Source of the DNA: Weeksellaceae bacterium
Lineage (GTDB): Bacteria > Bacteroidota > Bacteroidia > Flavobacteriales > Weeksellaceae
Length of the DNA: 45,483 nucleotides
Reading direction: 5' to 3'
Assembly: GCA_022013695.1 (NCBI GenBank)
Contig: JAKLPS010000021.1
Location: forward strand, 1-45,483
The position numbers and the translations under genes were made by a program. Positions 1-8,701 of this stretch are shown in pieces (the first letter of the stretch is position 1; each line of letters begins with the position of its first letter). A model generated the notes under the pieces. That model worked only from the letters and a program-made list of their open reading frames with translations. It had not been told where the DNA came from and did no database searches.

Positions 1-55
1 ATAAAGAACTGATCATTTAGATTTCATTCATTTTCAATCTATTCTGATCGTTCAT

Positions 56-952
56 CTATAAATGTATTTCAGATTCATCATAACCTTCATATTCGATTTG
101 AAAAGTGGTATGGGTTATTTTAAAATCTGTCGTTGCTTTATCTATTAATATTTGCAGGAGTTCATTGCGATTTTTGTTATTATCTGCAATCACATGTGCA
201 CTCATGGCATTAACGCCTGATGTAAGCGACCAGACATGTAGATCGTGGAGTTCCTTGATTCCCGAAAGTTCTTCCAGTGAAGATCGAAGCTTGCTGATAT
301 CTACATCTTTAGGTGTACCTTCCAGTAAGATATTAACCGCTTCCATAAGCAACTTTAAGGTTCTTGGAATGATCAACAGACCTATAGCCGCAGAAATGAT
401 CGGATCTGCATAATACCACTGTGTTGTCAGCATGATCACGCCCGCGATCATTACTCCTACCGATGTCAGCATATCCGACAAAACTTCAAAATAAGCACCT
501 TTCATATTAAGACTTGCGTTGGAATCCTTTCTGATGATAAGGATACCGATGATATTCACAACAAGTCCAATTCCTGCAACAATCATCATAGAGCCACTTT
601 GTACTTCGGGAGGATTTTTAAATCTCTGAAATGCCTCGTATAAAACAAATAATGAAATACCCAACAGAACAACAGCATTGATCACAGCAGCCAAAATTTC
701 TGTTCGATAGTACCCAAATGTCTTTTTAGGACTTGCCTTTCTTTCACCAATTTTGATGGCAATAAATGCTAAGAGTAAACCGACAACATCTGTCAGCATA
801 TGCGCGGCATCTGCTAATAATGCAAGACTTTTTGTTGCAATGCCTCCAATGACTTCAGCTATCAGATAAGTCCCACTAAGTGCCAGAACGATAAGTAAGT
901 TTTTCTTATGCCTACTAGATGCTGATACAATCTGTTTATTTGTGTCGCTCAT
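56..952 (-). CDS. Cation diffusion facilitator (CzcD/ZitB-like)
   Basis: An inner-membrane proton antiporter of the CDF family, expected to move Zn, Co or Cd from cytoplasm to periplasm. The 298-residue protein has the family layout: about six membrane segments (residues ~18-200) and a cytoplasmic C-terminal domain (~215-298). The metal-site motif HMLTD (H51, D55) sits in the second membrane helix. In the fifth helix the pair reads E156 and D160, so Glu stands where Zn-specific members such as ZitB have His; this occurs in CzcD-type members with wider metal range (from memory). HDLHVWSLTSG (236-246) is the usual C-terminal domain signature. It is the last gene visible of a same-strand metal-efflux block, 26 bases after the bestrophin-like gene. 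Its substrate is inferred from these neighbours. Confidence 0.92.
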   Translation of the reverse strand: MSDTNKQIVSASSRHKKNLLIVLALSGTYLIAEVIGGIATKSLALLADAAHMLTDVVGLLLAFIAIKIGERKASPKKTFGYYRTEILAAVINAVVLLGISLFVLYEAFQRFKNPPEVQSGSMMIVAGIGLVVNIIGILIIRKDSNASLNMKGAYFEVLSDMLTSVGVMIAGVIMLTTQWYYADPIISAAIGLLIIPRTLKLLMEAVNILLEGTPKDVDISKLRSSLEELSGIKELHDLHVWSLTSGVNAMSAHVIADNNKNRNELLQILIDKATTDFKITHTTFQIEYEGYDESEIHL

Positions 953-978
953 AATTTTATGTTTTTACTGGATTGACT

Positions 979-1857
979 CTACATTTCGAAGTAGGTATTA
1001 TTTTCTTTTTTAACAGGAATATCTTTCTCTTTGATCATCTGTAGAATGTTGATTTCTATGGTTTGTGCGATAGAGGTCATTGGCGTATCTACAGGAGTAT
1101 TCTCGAAAGGGTCCTGCATGATGATCGCTGTTTTCTCAATGGCTACAAATATCAGAGGAATAATGATCGTCGTAATTATTTCCAAAGTAAGCTGGGAATC
1201 TTCCAATCCGAAAGGAAGGATAAATGCAAATACATAAATCAGGGTATGAATCAGAATACTATATGCCCTTGGAAACACCGTATTTTTCAATCGTTCACAT
1301 TTTCCCATATTGTCACAAAGCCTCATGAGAACTTCAGTGAGCTGAACTTCTTTAAAATCTGAAATCAAACCTTTTTCTGCTATCTGTCTTACGTGATAAG
1401 AATGTTCATCCAAAATCGCATTGGGTATATTGACTGCGTTGATTTGATGCGTATGCAAATACTCAACTACTTTATTGGTAAAGGGCTGTTTCCTTAATGC
1501 TTCACCCAAGGCATAGACCCATACGATTTGTCTCTCTGCAAATATTTTAACGTCCGCACCATCTTGAGGAACGAATTGATTTATTAAACGGATAAAAGAT
1601 CTTGAATCATTGACGATGGCTCCCCAAACAGTTCTCGCTTCCCACCACCTTTCATAAGACTGCGCCGTCCTGAATGCAAGAAGCAATGAGACAGCAGTTC
1701 CAAGAATTGCGGGAATACTTAGCGGAATGGTTATTTTAGTGAAGATAGGATGCAAATCCAGCAAACCTGTACCTACAGCTAGTATAACAATCAGTAATAT
1801 TTGACTTTTAATTTGATCAATAAAATACCAGATTGAGATTTTCTTGTATAGTAACAT
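979..1857 (-). CDS. Bestrophin-like (UPF0187) membrane channel
   Basis: A 292-residue protein of the bacterial bestrophin family, which are pentameric membrane ion channels. Hydrophobic stretches lie near residues 17-60 and 205-245. The family signature RWWEAR, followed by WGAIVNDSRSF, is clear around residues 70-92. Length agrees with the family (about 290-310). It lies between the RND adaptor gene and the cation diffusion facilitator, all on the minus strand. A role in charge or ion balance during metal stress is only a guess from this position; many bestrophin-like genes occur without metal genes. Family assignment is firm, ion selectivity is unknown. Confidence 0.85.
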   Translation of the reverse strand: MLLYKKISIWYFIDQIKSQILLIVILAVGTGLLDLHPIFTKITIPLSIPAILGTAVSLLLAFRTAQSYERWWEARTVWGAIVNDSRSFIRLINQFVPQDGADVKIFAERQIVWVYALGEALRKQPFTNKVVEYLHTHQINAVNIPNAILDEHSYHVRQIAEKGLISDFKEVQLTEVLMRLCDNMGKCERLKNTVFPRAYSILIHTLIYVFAFILPFGLEDSQLTLEIITTIIIPLIFVAIEKTAIIMQDPFENTPVDTPMTSIAQTIEINILQMIKEKDIPVKKENNTYFEM

Positions 1858-1986
1858 AACTTTGATTTTATAGATTTAAAGATAACATTATGCTAGAGGT
1901 AGAATTAATGCATTGCTTTACCTCGTAGCATAATGATATTTTTAGTGCAACTGAAGGTTTATATAAAGGCTTCAGCTTTTAAAAAT

Positions 1987-3264
1987 CTAATCCTCATGAC
2001 CTCCAGCATTAGATAATTTAGCATTGACGAAGAATGCGCCTTTTACAACAATATTTGTATCAGGTGCAATTTTACTCACTGTAGTGATAGCAGTATAACC
2101 TAAATCTGATGAACCTTTCACAATTTCTATTTTCTCAAAATTCAGGGTCTTCCCTTGATCTTTGGTATGAGCTCCTGTCTCTTTCGTAGCTTCTTCCTGC
2201 TCACCCTCCTTTTTCTCTTCGGCATGTTCTTCAGGCTTTTTAGAAGTCTGTACAAAAACATAGAATTTACCGTCAGCTTCCACGATTGCTTCATTAGGAA
2301 CTGCAGCGGTGCTGGAATTTCCAAGGCTTACCATTCCGGTAACATTCATCCCATCAATAAGCCCTACTTTACTTCCTGTTACATTGGCATGTACAGAGAT
2401 CGTTTTACTCTCATTTTCGAATGACGAACCGATACTGAATACCGTAGCGTTATACAATGTTTCCGGGTTATTGGTCAGCTTAAACTGTACAGTCTGTCCT
2501 ACTTTCATCTTAGGCAGATCCTTTTCAAAAACCTGAAGATCTAAATGGATAGAACTATTATCAATAATATCAAGAACAGGAGATGAAACATCAACATAAC
2601 TTCCAATCTGCGCATTGATGCCACTTACGGTTCCACTGATCGGGGAGGTAATAACCAATCCTGATCTCAAATTCCCATTGCTTACCTTTCCTGGGCTTAT
2701 CCCCATAAGCTGAAGTTGTCTCTGTAATGATGATCTTTGGGTTCTTAAACCTTTTAATTCAGAATCAGAGCTTTGCAGGTTTTTTTTTGCTCCAGCATCA
2801 TTATCAAATAATTCACGTTGCCTTTTATATTCCTGTTCAGCAAATGCAATTCTGCTATTTACTGTAAGGTATTGCTCCTGAAGCTGAATATACTCAGGAT
2901 TATTAATGGATGCAATGACCTGCCCTTTTCTGACATAGTCGCCTATTTGAACATTTAATGTCTTGATCACCCCACCATACAAAGAGGTTACTGTGGCTTT
3001 TCTATTGTTAGGAACACTCAAGACACCATTGGCTTTAACAAGTGAAGCCAAATCTTTCATCTCAATTTTACCTAAAGAGATTCCGACTGCTTTCATTTGT
3101 TCTTCAGTTAATGTGGCGATTGTTTGCGGTGCCTCTTCATGAGCCTCCTCTGCCTGTTCGGTTTTTGCTTTTACTTCCGTTTCCTCAGAAGCTTCTTTTT
3201 TTCCACAGCTTAAGGCTAAAAAAGAAATTAACAGCGCAGATATTAAATTATATTTAATTTTCAT
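1987..3264 (-). CDS. RND efflux periplasmic adaptor (CzcB/CusB type) lipoprotein
   Basis: The membrane-fusion subunit of a tripartite metal efflux pump, linking the inner-membrane pump to the outer-membrane channel. The 425-residue protein begins with a lipoprotein signal ending LALSC (C20 is the lipidation site). It continues with an acidic linker, the biotinyl-lipoyl-like half motifs (~85-115 and ~200-225) flanking an alpha hairpin (~120-190), and a beta-barrel domain. Near residues 340-370 there is an added stretch rich in Glu, Lys and His, and the protein ends in GGHED; such stretches may bind metal. It starts one base after the stop of the fused pump gene, so the two are surely co-transcribed. 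Metal specificity cannot be read from this subunit. Confidence 0.93.
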   Translation of the reverse strand: MKIKYNLISALLISFLALSCGKKEASEETEVKAKTEQAEEAHEEAPQTIATLTEEQMKAVGISLGKIEMKDLASLVKANGVLSVPNNRKATVTSLYGGVIKTLNVQIGDYVRKGQVIASINNPEYIQLQEQYLTVNSRIAFAEQEYKRQRELFDNDAGAKKNLQSSDSELKGLRTQRSSLQRQLQLMGISPGKVSNGNLRSGLVITSPISGTVSGINAQIGSYVDVSSPVLDIIDNSSIHLDLQVFEKDLPKMKVGQTVQFKLTNNPETLYNATVFSIGSSFENESKTISVHANVTGSKVGLIDGMNVTGMVSLGNSSTAAVPNEAIVEADGKFYVFVQTSKKPEEHAEEKKEGEQEEATKETGAHTKDQGKTLNFEKIEIVKGSSDLGYTAITTVSKIAPDTNIVVKGAFFVNAKLSNAGGHED

Positions 3265-3265
3265 T

Positions 3266-6200
3266 TTATTTGTTTATGATTGAATTAATGGTAATAACAG
3301 ATTGATTAACCTGTTGAATGGATTCCAGATATTTTAATTGAATATTCGTGGAAGTCTGAAGCGCAAAAAGATACTCAACATAGGAAATTTCTCCTGTTTT
3401 ATATCCTAATTGTCCGGCTTTAGCTATTTTCTCAGCATTGGGGATTGCCTGATTAACATAATAGTTGTACTGCTCTACATCCTGCTGATATTGATTCAAA
3501 GCATTTTGCAGTTGTGCTTCCAGCTGTTTTTGCTGCAATTTTGCATTAGATTCCGCTACTTGCTTTTGAAACTCCCAAGACTGGATTCTCGCTTTCGTAG
3601 CACCGAAAGTGAGAGGGATCGTAACGCCAATTGTTGCCGCATGAAATCTATTTCCAGCATTAAAATTCTGATCCATACCATTGATCGTCTGAGTACCGAT
3701 TAAGGACTGATTGGTGTAACCGATACTGAAATCAGGCAGACCTAAAGACCTCTCAACATTTTTATTTTTTTCTGCTATAGCCATCTCCTGATAGTAAGAT
3801 CTTACCGTTGGATGATTTGCTATCGAAGTGCTGTCAAGTACATAATTAGCTTTCAAAGGTTCATAATTTGTGTTGTAAGGAACTGAGATATCCCCCGAAG
3901 TATTTAATAATGTTTTTAGGTTTTTATATGCATTATTCAAATAAACTTCATTTTGTTTTAACAGTAAACTGATCTCACCTTTCTGAGTTTCTGCAGTATT
4001 GATTTCAATCTTTTTTATATCTCCTGATTTAAATCTGACCGTCGCAATTCTTATAAAATCCTGATATAAACTATCCAGATTTTTTAATTTTGACTGGTTA
4101 AATTGCAGATACTCGATCTGATAGTAATAAGTCCTCACCTGTCTCGCAAGTTCATTGGCTGAAATCTCCTTATTGATTTGTTTTCCTTTAATCTGTTCCG
4201 CAATGAGCTCTCTTCGAGCTTTGAACAATGTTGGAAATGGAATACTTTGAGATATAGAAAAAGACTGATCGAATTTTTTACTGTTATATTGCCCTAACTG
4301 AGCATCTACACTCATTTTTGGAAGTTCTTTAGCAGTAGGTTTCAGTGCTTCTGTTACCTTAATATCCAGATCTCTCGACCGCATTAAATTATTGTTGCTT
4401 AATGCGATGTTCGTTGCTTCCGCAACTGTTAAAGGGTTACCCTGTTGTGCATTGAAGGTTTGTCCAAAGAAAAGGAAACCTAAAACTAAAACAGCAGTCA
4501 GGGGTTTATTACCTGAAATGTTTTTGATCTTTAATTTAGTACTAAAGATAATGTATAACATCGGTAAAACAAACAGAGTTAAGAAGGTTGCTGTTACCAG
4601 TCCCCCGATTACAACGGTAGCCAAAGGTTTCTGAACTTCTGCGCCGGCTCCAGTTGAAATTGCCATGGGTAAAAACCCTAATGAAGCAACTGTAGCGGTC
4701 ATTAAAACAGGTCTTAAACGAGTTTTAGTTCCTTCCATCACACGCTTTAAAATATTGGTTTCACCTTCCTTCTCTAATTGGTTGAAAGTTCCGATTAAAA
4801 CAATTCCATTAAGTACAGCTACTCCAAATAAGGCAATAAAGCCAATTCCTGCGCTGATACTGAAAGGCATGCCACGCAGCATTAACGCAAATACGCCGCC
4901 AATCGCACTCATCGGGATTGCAGTAAAGATTAGCGTAGCCTGCTTTAATGAGCCGAACGTAAAATACAACAGCATAAATATCAGGAATAAGGATACCGGA
5001 ACAGCAATGGTCAGTCGTTTACTGGCAGCTTTAAGGTTCTCAAACTGTCCGCCATATGTATAATAATATCCTGATGGTAATTTTTCTTTATTAAGCTTCT
5101 GCTGGATTTCTTCCACTACACTTTCTACATCTCGCCCTTTTACGTTAAAACCAATAACTATCCTCCTTTTACCAGCTTCACGGCTGATCTGTGCCGGACC
5201 CAATTTATAACTGATATTTGACACCTGTGAAAGAGGGATTTGTGCTCCTGTTTTTGTAGAGACCATCAGATTATTGACATCATCAATACTGGTTCGATGT
5301 AAACTATCCAGACGAACAACAAGATCAAATCTTCGCTCATTTTCAAATACCTGACCTGCTGCCTGACCTGCAAAAGCAGTGCTTACCGCAGTATTTACGT
5401 CTTCGATATTAAGTCCGTAATTAGCCATTCTTGTACGGTCATATTCTACATTGATCTGCGGAAGACCACTGACACGTTCGATCTGCGGAGCACTCGCCCC
5501 ATTTACAGACTGAATGACCTTAGATGTTTTATCAGCATAAATAGCTAAAGAATCCAAATTTTCACCGAAAATTTTAACTGCTACATCCTGCCTGATCCCT
5601 GTCATCAACTCATTGAAACGCATCTGAATCGGTTGATTTTTTTCAAAAAACACACCCGGGATAGCTTCAAGTTTTTCAGAGATCTCATCTGCTAATTCAT
5701 CATATGATTTTTTTGTTTTCCAATCACTTTGTGGTTTTAAGATTACCATCATATCAGTAGCTTCAGGTGGCATCGGGTCAGTAGGCACTTCAGCAGCGCC
5801 GGTCTTACCTACAACCATTTTAACTTCGTCAAACTGCTTGATCAGTCTGGACGCCTGCATGGAGGTTTCGATACTCTGACTTAAAGAACTTCCCTGTGGA
5901 AGAATACAGTGAAAAGCAAAATCCCCTTCCTGCATCTGAGGGATAAATTCACCGCCCATTCTTCCGAACAAGAATACGGCTACAGCAAAAATAGCAACGG
6001 TAACACCTACTAACCAATATTTGATCCTCAATGCTTTTTCCAATAAAGGAGTGTAGGCCTTTTGGATCTTATTCATCATTTTGTCTGAGAAATTTTCTTT
6101 ATGAGAAATTTTCTTGGATAAAAACAAAGCACTCATCATCGGTATATAGGTCACCGATAGGATTGTTGCTCCTATAATGGCAAAACCAACTGTTTTAGCC

Positions 6201-7630
6201 ATAGGTGTAAACATCTTACCTTCAACACCGATTAACGTTAAAATAGGTATATAAACAATTAGAATGATAATCTGCCCAAATATGGCACTATTCATCATTT
6301 TGGATGCAGCAGATCCCACCTCCTCATCCATTTGAGCTTGGGTAAGTTCTTTTTTATTCTTTTTATGTTGTAGAACATGTAATGTCGCCTCGACAATAAT
6401 AACAGCACCGTCAACAATCAACCCGAAATCAATCGCCCCCAGACTCATTAAGTTGGCACTCACTCCGAAAACATTCATCATTCCCAAAGCAAAAAGTAAT
6501 GATAATGGAATGGCAGACGCTACGATCAGTCCTGCCCTCAAGTTTCCTAAAAATAAAACCAGAACGAAAATAACGATCAATGCGCCTTCAATAAGATTTT
6601 TTTCTACGGTATCAATAGCTCTCCCGACAAGATCTGTTCTGTCTAAGTAAGGCTCTATAATAATATCATTAGGCAAAGATTTTTGGATGATGGGTATCTT
6701 TTCTTTGATACTCTGCACCACTTGATTACTATTTGCTCCTTTCAGCATCATAACCACTCCACCTACAGCATCTACCTGACCATTAAATGTCATGGCACCA
6801 TATCGTACTGCGCTTCCCAGTCTAACTTCAGCAACATCCTTAACAAAGATAGGAACACTTCCAGTATCATTCTTAACAACTACATTACCAACATCTTCAA
6901 GAGATGTCACCAGACCAATTCCACGAATAAAATAAGCATTAGGTTTTTTGTCAATGTAGGCTCCCCCTGTATTTTGATTATTTTTTTCAAGAGCTGCAAA
7001 AATATCAGAAATACTCACTCCCATCGCTCGAAGACGATCAGGGTTAACAGCTACTTCATATTGTTTGAGTTCGCCTCCAAAGCTGTTGATCTCTGCAACA
7101 CCCGGAGTACCATTAAGCTGTCGTCTAACAATCCAATCCTGCATCGTACGAAGTTCTTTGGAATCGTATTTTTTTTCACTGCCTTTCTTTGGATGGAGGA
7201 TGTACTGATATACTTCCCCAAGTCCTGTACTTACCGGAGCCAACTCTGGTGTGCCAATTCCTTTTGGAATTTCTTCAGCCGCCTGTTTCAGTTTTTCACT
7301 GATTAACTGACGGGCAAAATAAACATTGACCTCTTCTTTAAATACAACAGTGATTACGGACAAACCAAATCGTGATATACTTCGGGTTTCCTCAATATCA
7401 GGAACATTTGCAATACTCTGCTCTATCGGGAAAGTAACCAGCTGTTCAACTTCCTGACCTGCCAACGTAGGGCAGACTGTGATTATTTGAACCTGATTGT
7501 TGGTGATGTCAGGTGTGGCATCGATTGGAAGTTTGGTTGCGCTCCAAACTCCCCAAATTATCAACAACAAGGTCATTATACCAATGACAATCTTGTTCTT
7601 GATGCTAAATCTTATGATTTTATCTAACAT
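3266..7630 (-). CDS. CzcA-type heavy-metal RND pump fused to a TolC-like outer-membrane factor
   Basis: Proton-driven efflux of divalent metals. Residues 1 to ~1030 are an HME-type RND transporter with 12 membrane helices. The fourth helix carries DFGLIVDGAVIIVEA, the Asp pair typical of the divalent-cation (Co/Zn/Cd/Ni) groups rather than the Cu/Ag group. After the last pump helix comes a second hydrophobic segment ending in FNAQ that looks like a signal peptide (around 4440-4500), then about 400 residues of outer-membrane efflux protein with long coiled-coil helices. This pump-channel fusion is known from Bacteroidota (from memory). I chose the Met at 7630 (MLDKIIRFSIKNK) because pump family members start there; an upstream Met at 7675 adds 15 atypical residues. 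It is followed at once by the adaptor gene. Confidence 0.95.
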   Translation of the reverse strand: MLDKIIRFSIKNKIVIGIMTLLLIIWGVWSATKLPIDATPDITNNQVQIITVCPTLAGQEVEQLVTFPIEQSIANVPDIEETRSISRFGLSVITVVFKEEVNVYFARQLISEKLKQAAEEIPKGIGTPELAPVSTGLGEVYQYILHPKKGSEKKYDSKELRTMQDWIVRRQLNGTPGVAEINSFGGELKQYEVAVNPDRLRAMGVSISDIFAALEKNNQNTGGAYIDKKPNAYFIRGIGLVTSLEDVGNVVVKNDTGSVPIFVKDVAEVRLGSAVRYGAMTFNGQVDAVGGVVMMLKGANSNQVVQSIKEKIPIIQKSLPNDIIIEPYLDRTDLVGRAIDTVEKNLIEGALIVIFVLVLFLGNLRAGLIVASAIPLSLLFALGMMNVFGVSANLMSLGAIDFGLIVDGAVIIVEATLHVLQHKKNKKELTQAQMDEEVGSAASKMMNSAIFGQIIILIVYIPILTLIGVEGKMFTPMAKTVGFAIIGATILSVTYIPMMSALFLSKKISHKENFSDKMMNKIQKAYTPLLEKALRIKYWLVGVTVAIFAVAVFLFGRMGGEFIPQMQEGDFAFHCILPQGSSLSQSIETSMQASRLIKQFDEVKMVVGKTGAAEVPTDPMPPEATDMMVILKPQSDWKTKKSYDELADEISEKLEAIPGVFFEKNQPIQMRFNELMTGIRQDVAVKIFGENLDSLAIYADKTSKVIQSVNGASAPQIERVSGLPQINVEYDRTRMANYGLNIEDVNTAVSTAFAGQAAGQVFENERRFDLVVRLDSLHRTSIDDVNNLMVSTKTGAQIPLSQVSNISYKLGPAQISREAGKRRIVIGFNVKGRDVESVVEEIQQKLNKEKLPSGYYYTYGGQFENLKAASKRLTIAVPVSLFLIFMLLYFTFGSLKQATLIFTAIPMSAIGGVFALMLRGMPFSISAGIGFIALFGVAVLNGIVLIGTFNQLEKEGETNILKRVMEGTKTRLRPVLMTATVASLGFLPMAISTGAGAEVQKPLATVVIGGLVTATFLTLFVLPMLYIIFSTKLKIKNISGNKPLTAVLVLGFLFFGQTFNAQQGNPLTVAEATNIALSNNNLMRSRDLDIKVTEALKPTAKELPKMSVDAQLGQYNSKKFDQSFSISQSIPFPTLFKARRELIAEQIKGKQINKEISANELARQVRTYYYQIEYLQFNQSKLKNLDSLYQDFIRIATVRFKSGDIKKIEINTAETQKGEISLLLKQNEVYLNNAYKNLKTLLNTSGDISVPYNTNYEPLKANYVLDSTSIANHPTVRSYYQEMAIAEKNKNVERSLGLPDFSIGYTNQSLIGTQTINGMDQNFNAGNRFHAATIGVTIPLTFGATKARIQSWEFQKQVAESNAKLQQKQLEAQLQNALNQYQQDVEQYNYYVNQAIPNAEKIAKAGQLGYKTGEISYVEYLFALQTSTNIQLKYLESIQQVNQSVITINSIINK

Positions 7631-7789
7631 TAGAATATAATTTTTATTGAAGGTCACAAATACTTTTTGGAACAACTTTTTGTTCTAAAAATCAAATGAC
7701 AAAAATGAGTAGGAATACAACGCAATACTATTGCAATATTTCCATAACAGTTTAAACGAAAGACAATTCTTCCGTCTGCTCAATAAAAA

Positions 7790-8119
7790 TTATATTTTAG
7801 GAGGTTGCCATATTTGATCGTACACCAAATATGCAAAGTCATTCTTTTTGAAAAGAATTTTTTTACAATAGTATTCTTTTATCTGTTTACGATATTCTAA
7901 AACAGGTTTTATTTTAATGGAAGTAACGCTGATTCTGCAGCAGTTACAATAACAGAAAGGAGAACAAGAATCTGTTTTTGAATGAGCATCGTTTTGCTCA
8001 GATTTTAGATAGGAATATGATACATTTTCAGTTTTTGATTGTGCTTTTGCAACATCCATGCATGGCATTAATGATAATGCCATGAAATAGACTGTAAAAA
8101 GCAATCTCAGAAAATTCAT
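7790..8119 (-). CDS. Small secreted Cys-rich protein, first gene of the metal-efflux operon
   Basis: A 109-residue protein with an N-terminal hydrophobic signal (residues ~3-20, ending near AKAQ) and a compact Cys cluster CSPFCYCNCC around residues 52-61. The layout (signal, His/Asp-containing spacer, CSPFC-x-CNCC, basic tail) resembles the DUF6660-type proteins that sit in front of metal RND operons in Bacteroidota; the family name is from memory. The cluster could bind metal in the periplasm or act as a sensor or chaperone. It lies about 160 bases upstream of the pump gene on the same strand. A CAAAGGTA box just upstream (8124-8131) could be its -7 promoter element. No function is established here. 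Confidence 0.7.
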   Translation of the reverse strand: MNFLRLLFTVYFMALSLMPCMDVAKAQSKTENVSYSYLKSEQNDAHSKTDSCSPFCYCNCCRISVTSIKIKPVLEYRKQIKEYYCKKILFKKNDFAYLVYDQIWQPPKI

Positions 8120-8123
8120 GCGA

Positions 8124-8131
8124 CAAAGGTA
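8124..8131 (-). promoter_or_regulatory. Possible -7 promoter element for the metal-efflux operon
   Basis: On the minus strand this reads TACCTTTG, matching the Bacteroidota -7 consensus TAnnTTTG. A TTTG lies 15 bases upstream (8147-8150), shorter than the 19-base spacing seen elsewhere in this window. Transcription would start almost at the ATG of the Cys-rich protein gene, so the transcript would be nearly leaderless. The call is weak. Confidence 0.3.
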
Positions 8132-8701
8132 AATCTTTTACTTTAACAAATATATTAATAAAGAATAATATTAACACTGTTTTAATTAAAGAATTGTTAA
8201 AAACAAGAAAATAATATTGAATTCTCATCTCTAATAAAGCCAAGGTATACAATAGATAGTGCCTTAGATATTAAGGTAATCTAGGTGCAACACTATTTCA
8301 AACTATGTTTTAAAGGCTGTAGAAAGCACTTTTTAGAGAAATTTCTTTTAAAACTCACTTTATAATTCAAATGATGCGACACATTTTTATCTGTTATAAT
8401 GCTGAGATTTGAAAAATTCTCTTTAAATCTTCAATCAAATGTTTCGACATTTCTTCAGTAATGAGTATAAGCCAGAAAGAGTTGATAAATGATTTTCTTC
8501 TGGTAAGAAAAAATGACTGGAAATACAAAGCGATCATCTGGAAGATGCAAGAGTAACTTTTAGAGAGCTTTATTCGCAGGAACACGAAATTGGTTTGACT
8601 AGAAATAAGTTTTTGTTAAAAAGTCACTTTACACAATTCCATATTCTAAGTAATTTTCAAATTATTGCTAAATCAAGAATCCTTCAGACGACCTAAATAA
8701 C
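8132..8701. other. Gene-poor gap between integrase and metal operon
   Basis: About 570 bases with no convincing gene. The plus strand holds short broken open stretches, for example an uninterrupted 31-codon reading from 8461 to 8556, and another frame open to about 8696, neither resembling a family I know. The content looks like decayed coding DNA in the variable part of a mobile element. I see no clear hairpin or tRNA. Confidence 0.4.

Noticed and set aside
3266-4520. A separate outer-membrane efflux gene
   Set aside because: There is no stop between pump and channel, so it is annotated as one fused gene.
6683-7306. A 207-codon plus-strand reading inside the pump gene
   Set aside because: It is antisense to a strongly conserved RND coding region and is rich in Ile/Asn/Ser/Phe as expected of a shadow frame.
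8028-8252. A 74-codon minus-strand reading upstream of and overlapping the Cys-rich gene
   Set aside because: It overlaps the better supported secreted protein in another frame and has no recognisable features.
8394-8585. A 63-codon minus-strand reading in the gap after the integrase
   Set aside because: Composition is like random AT-rich sequence and no domain or start signal supports it.
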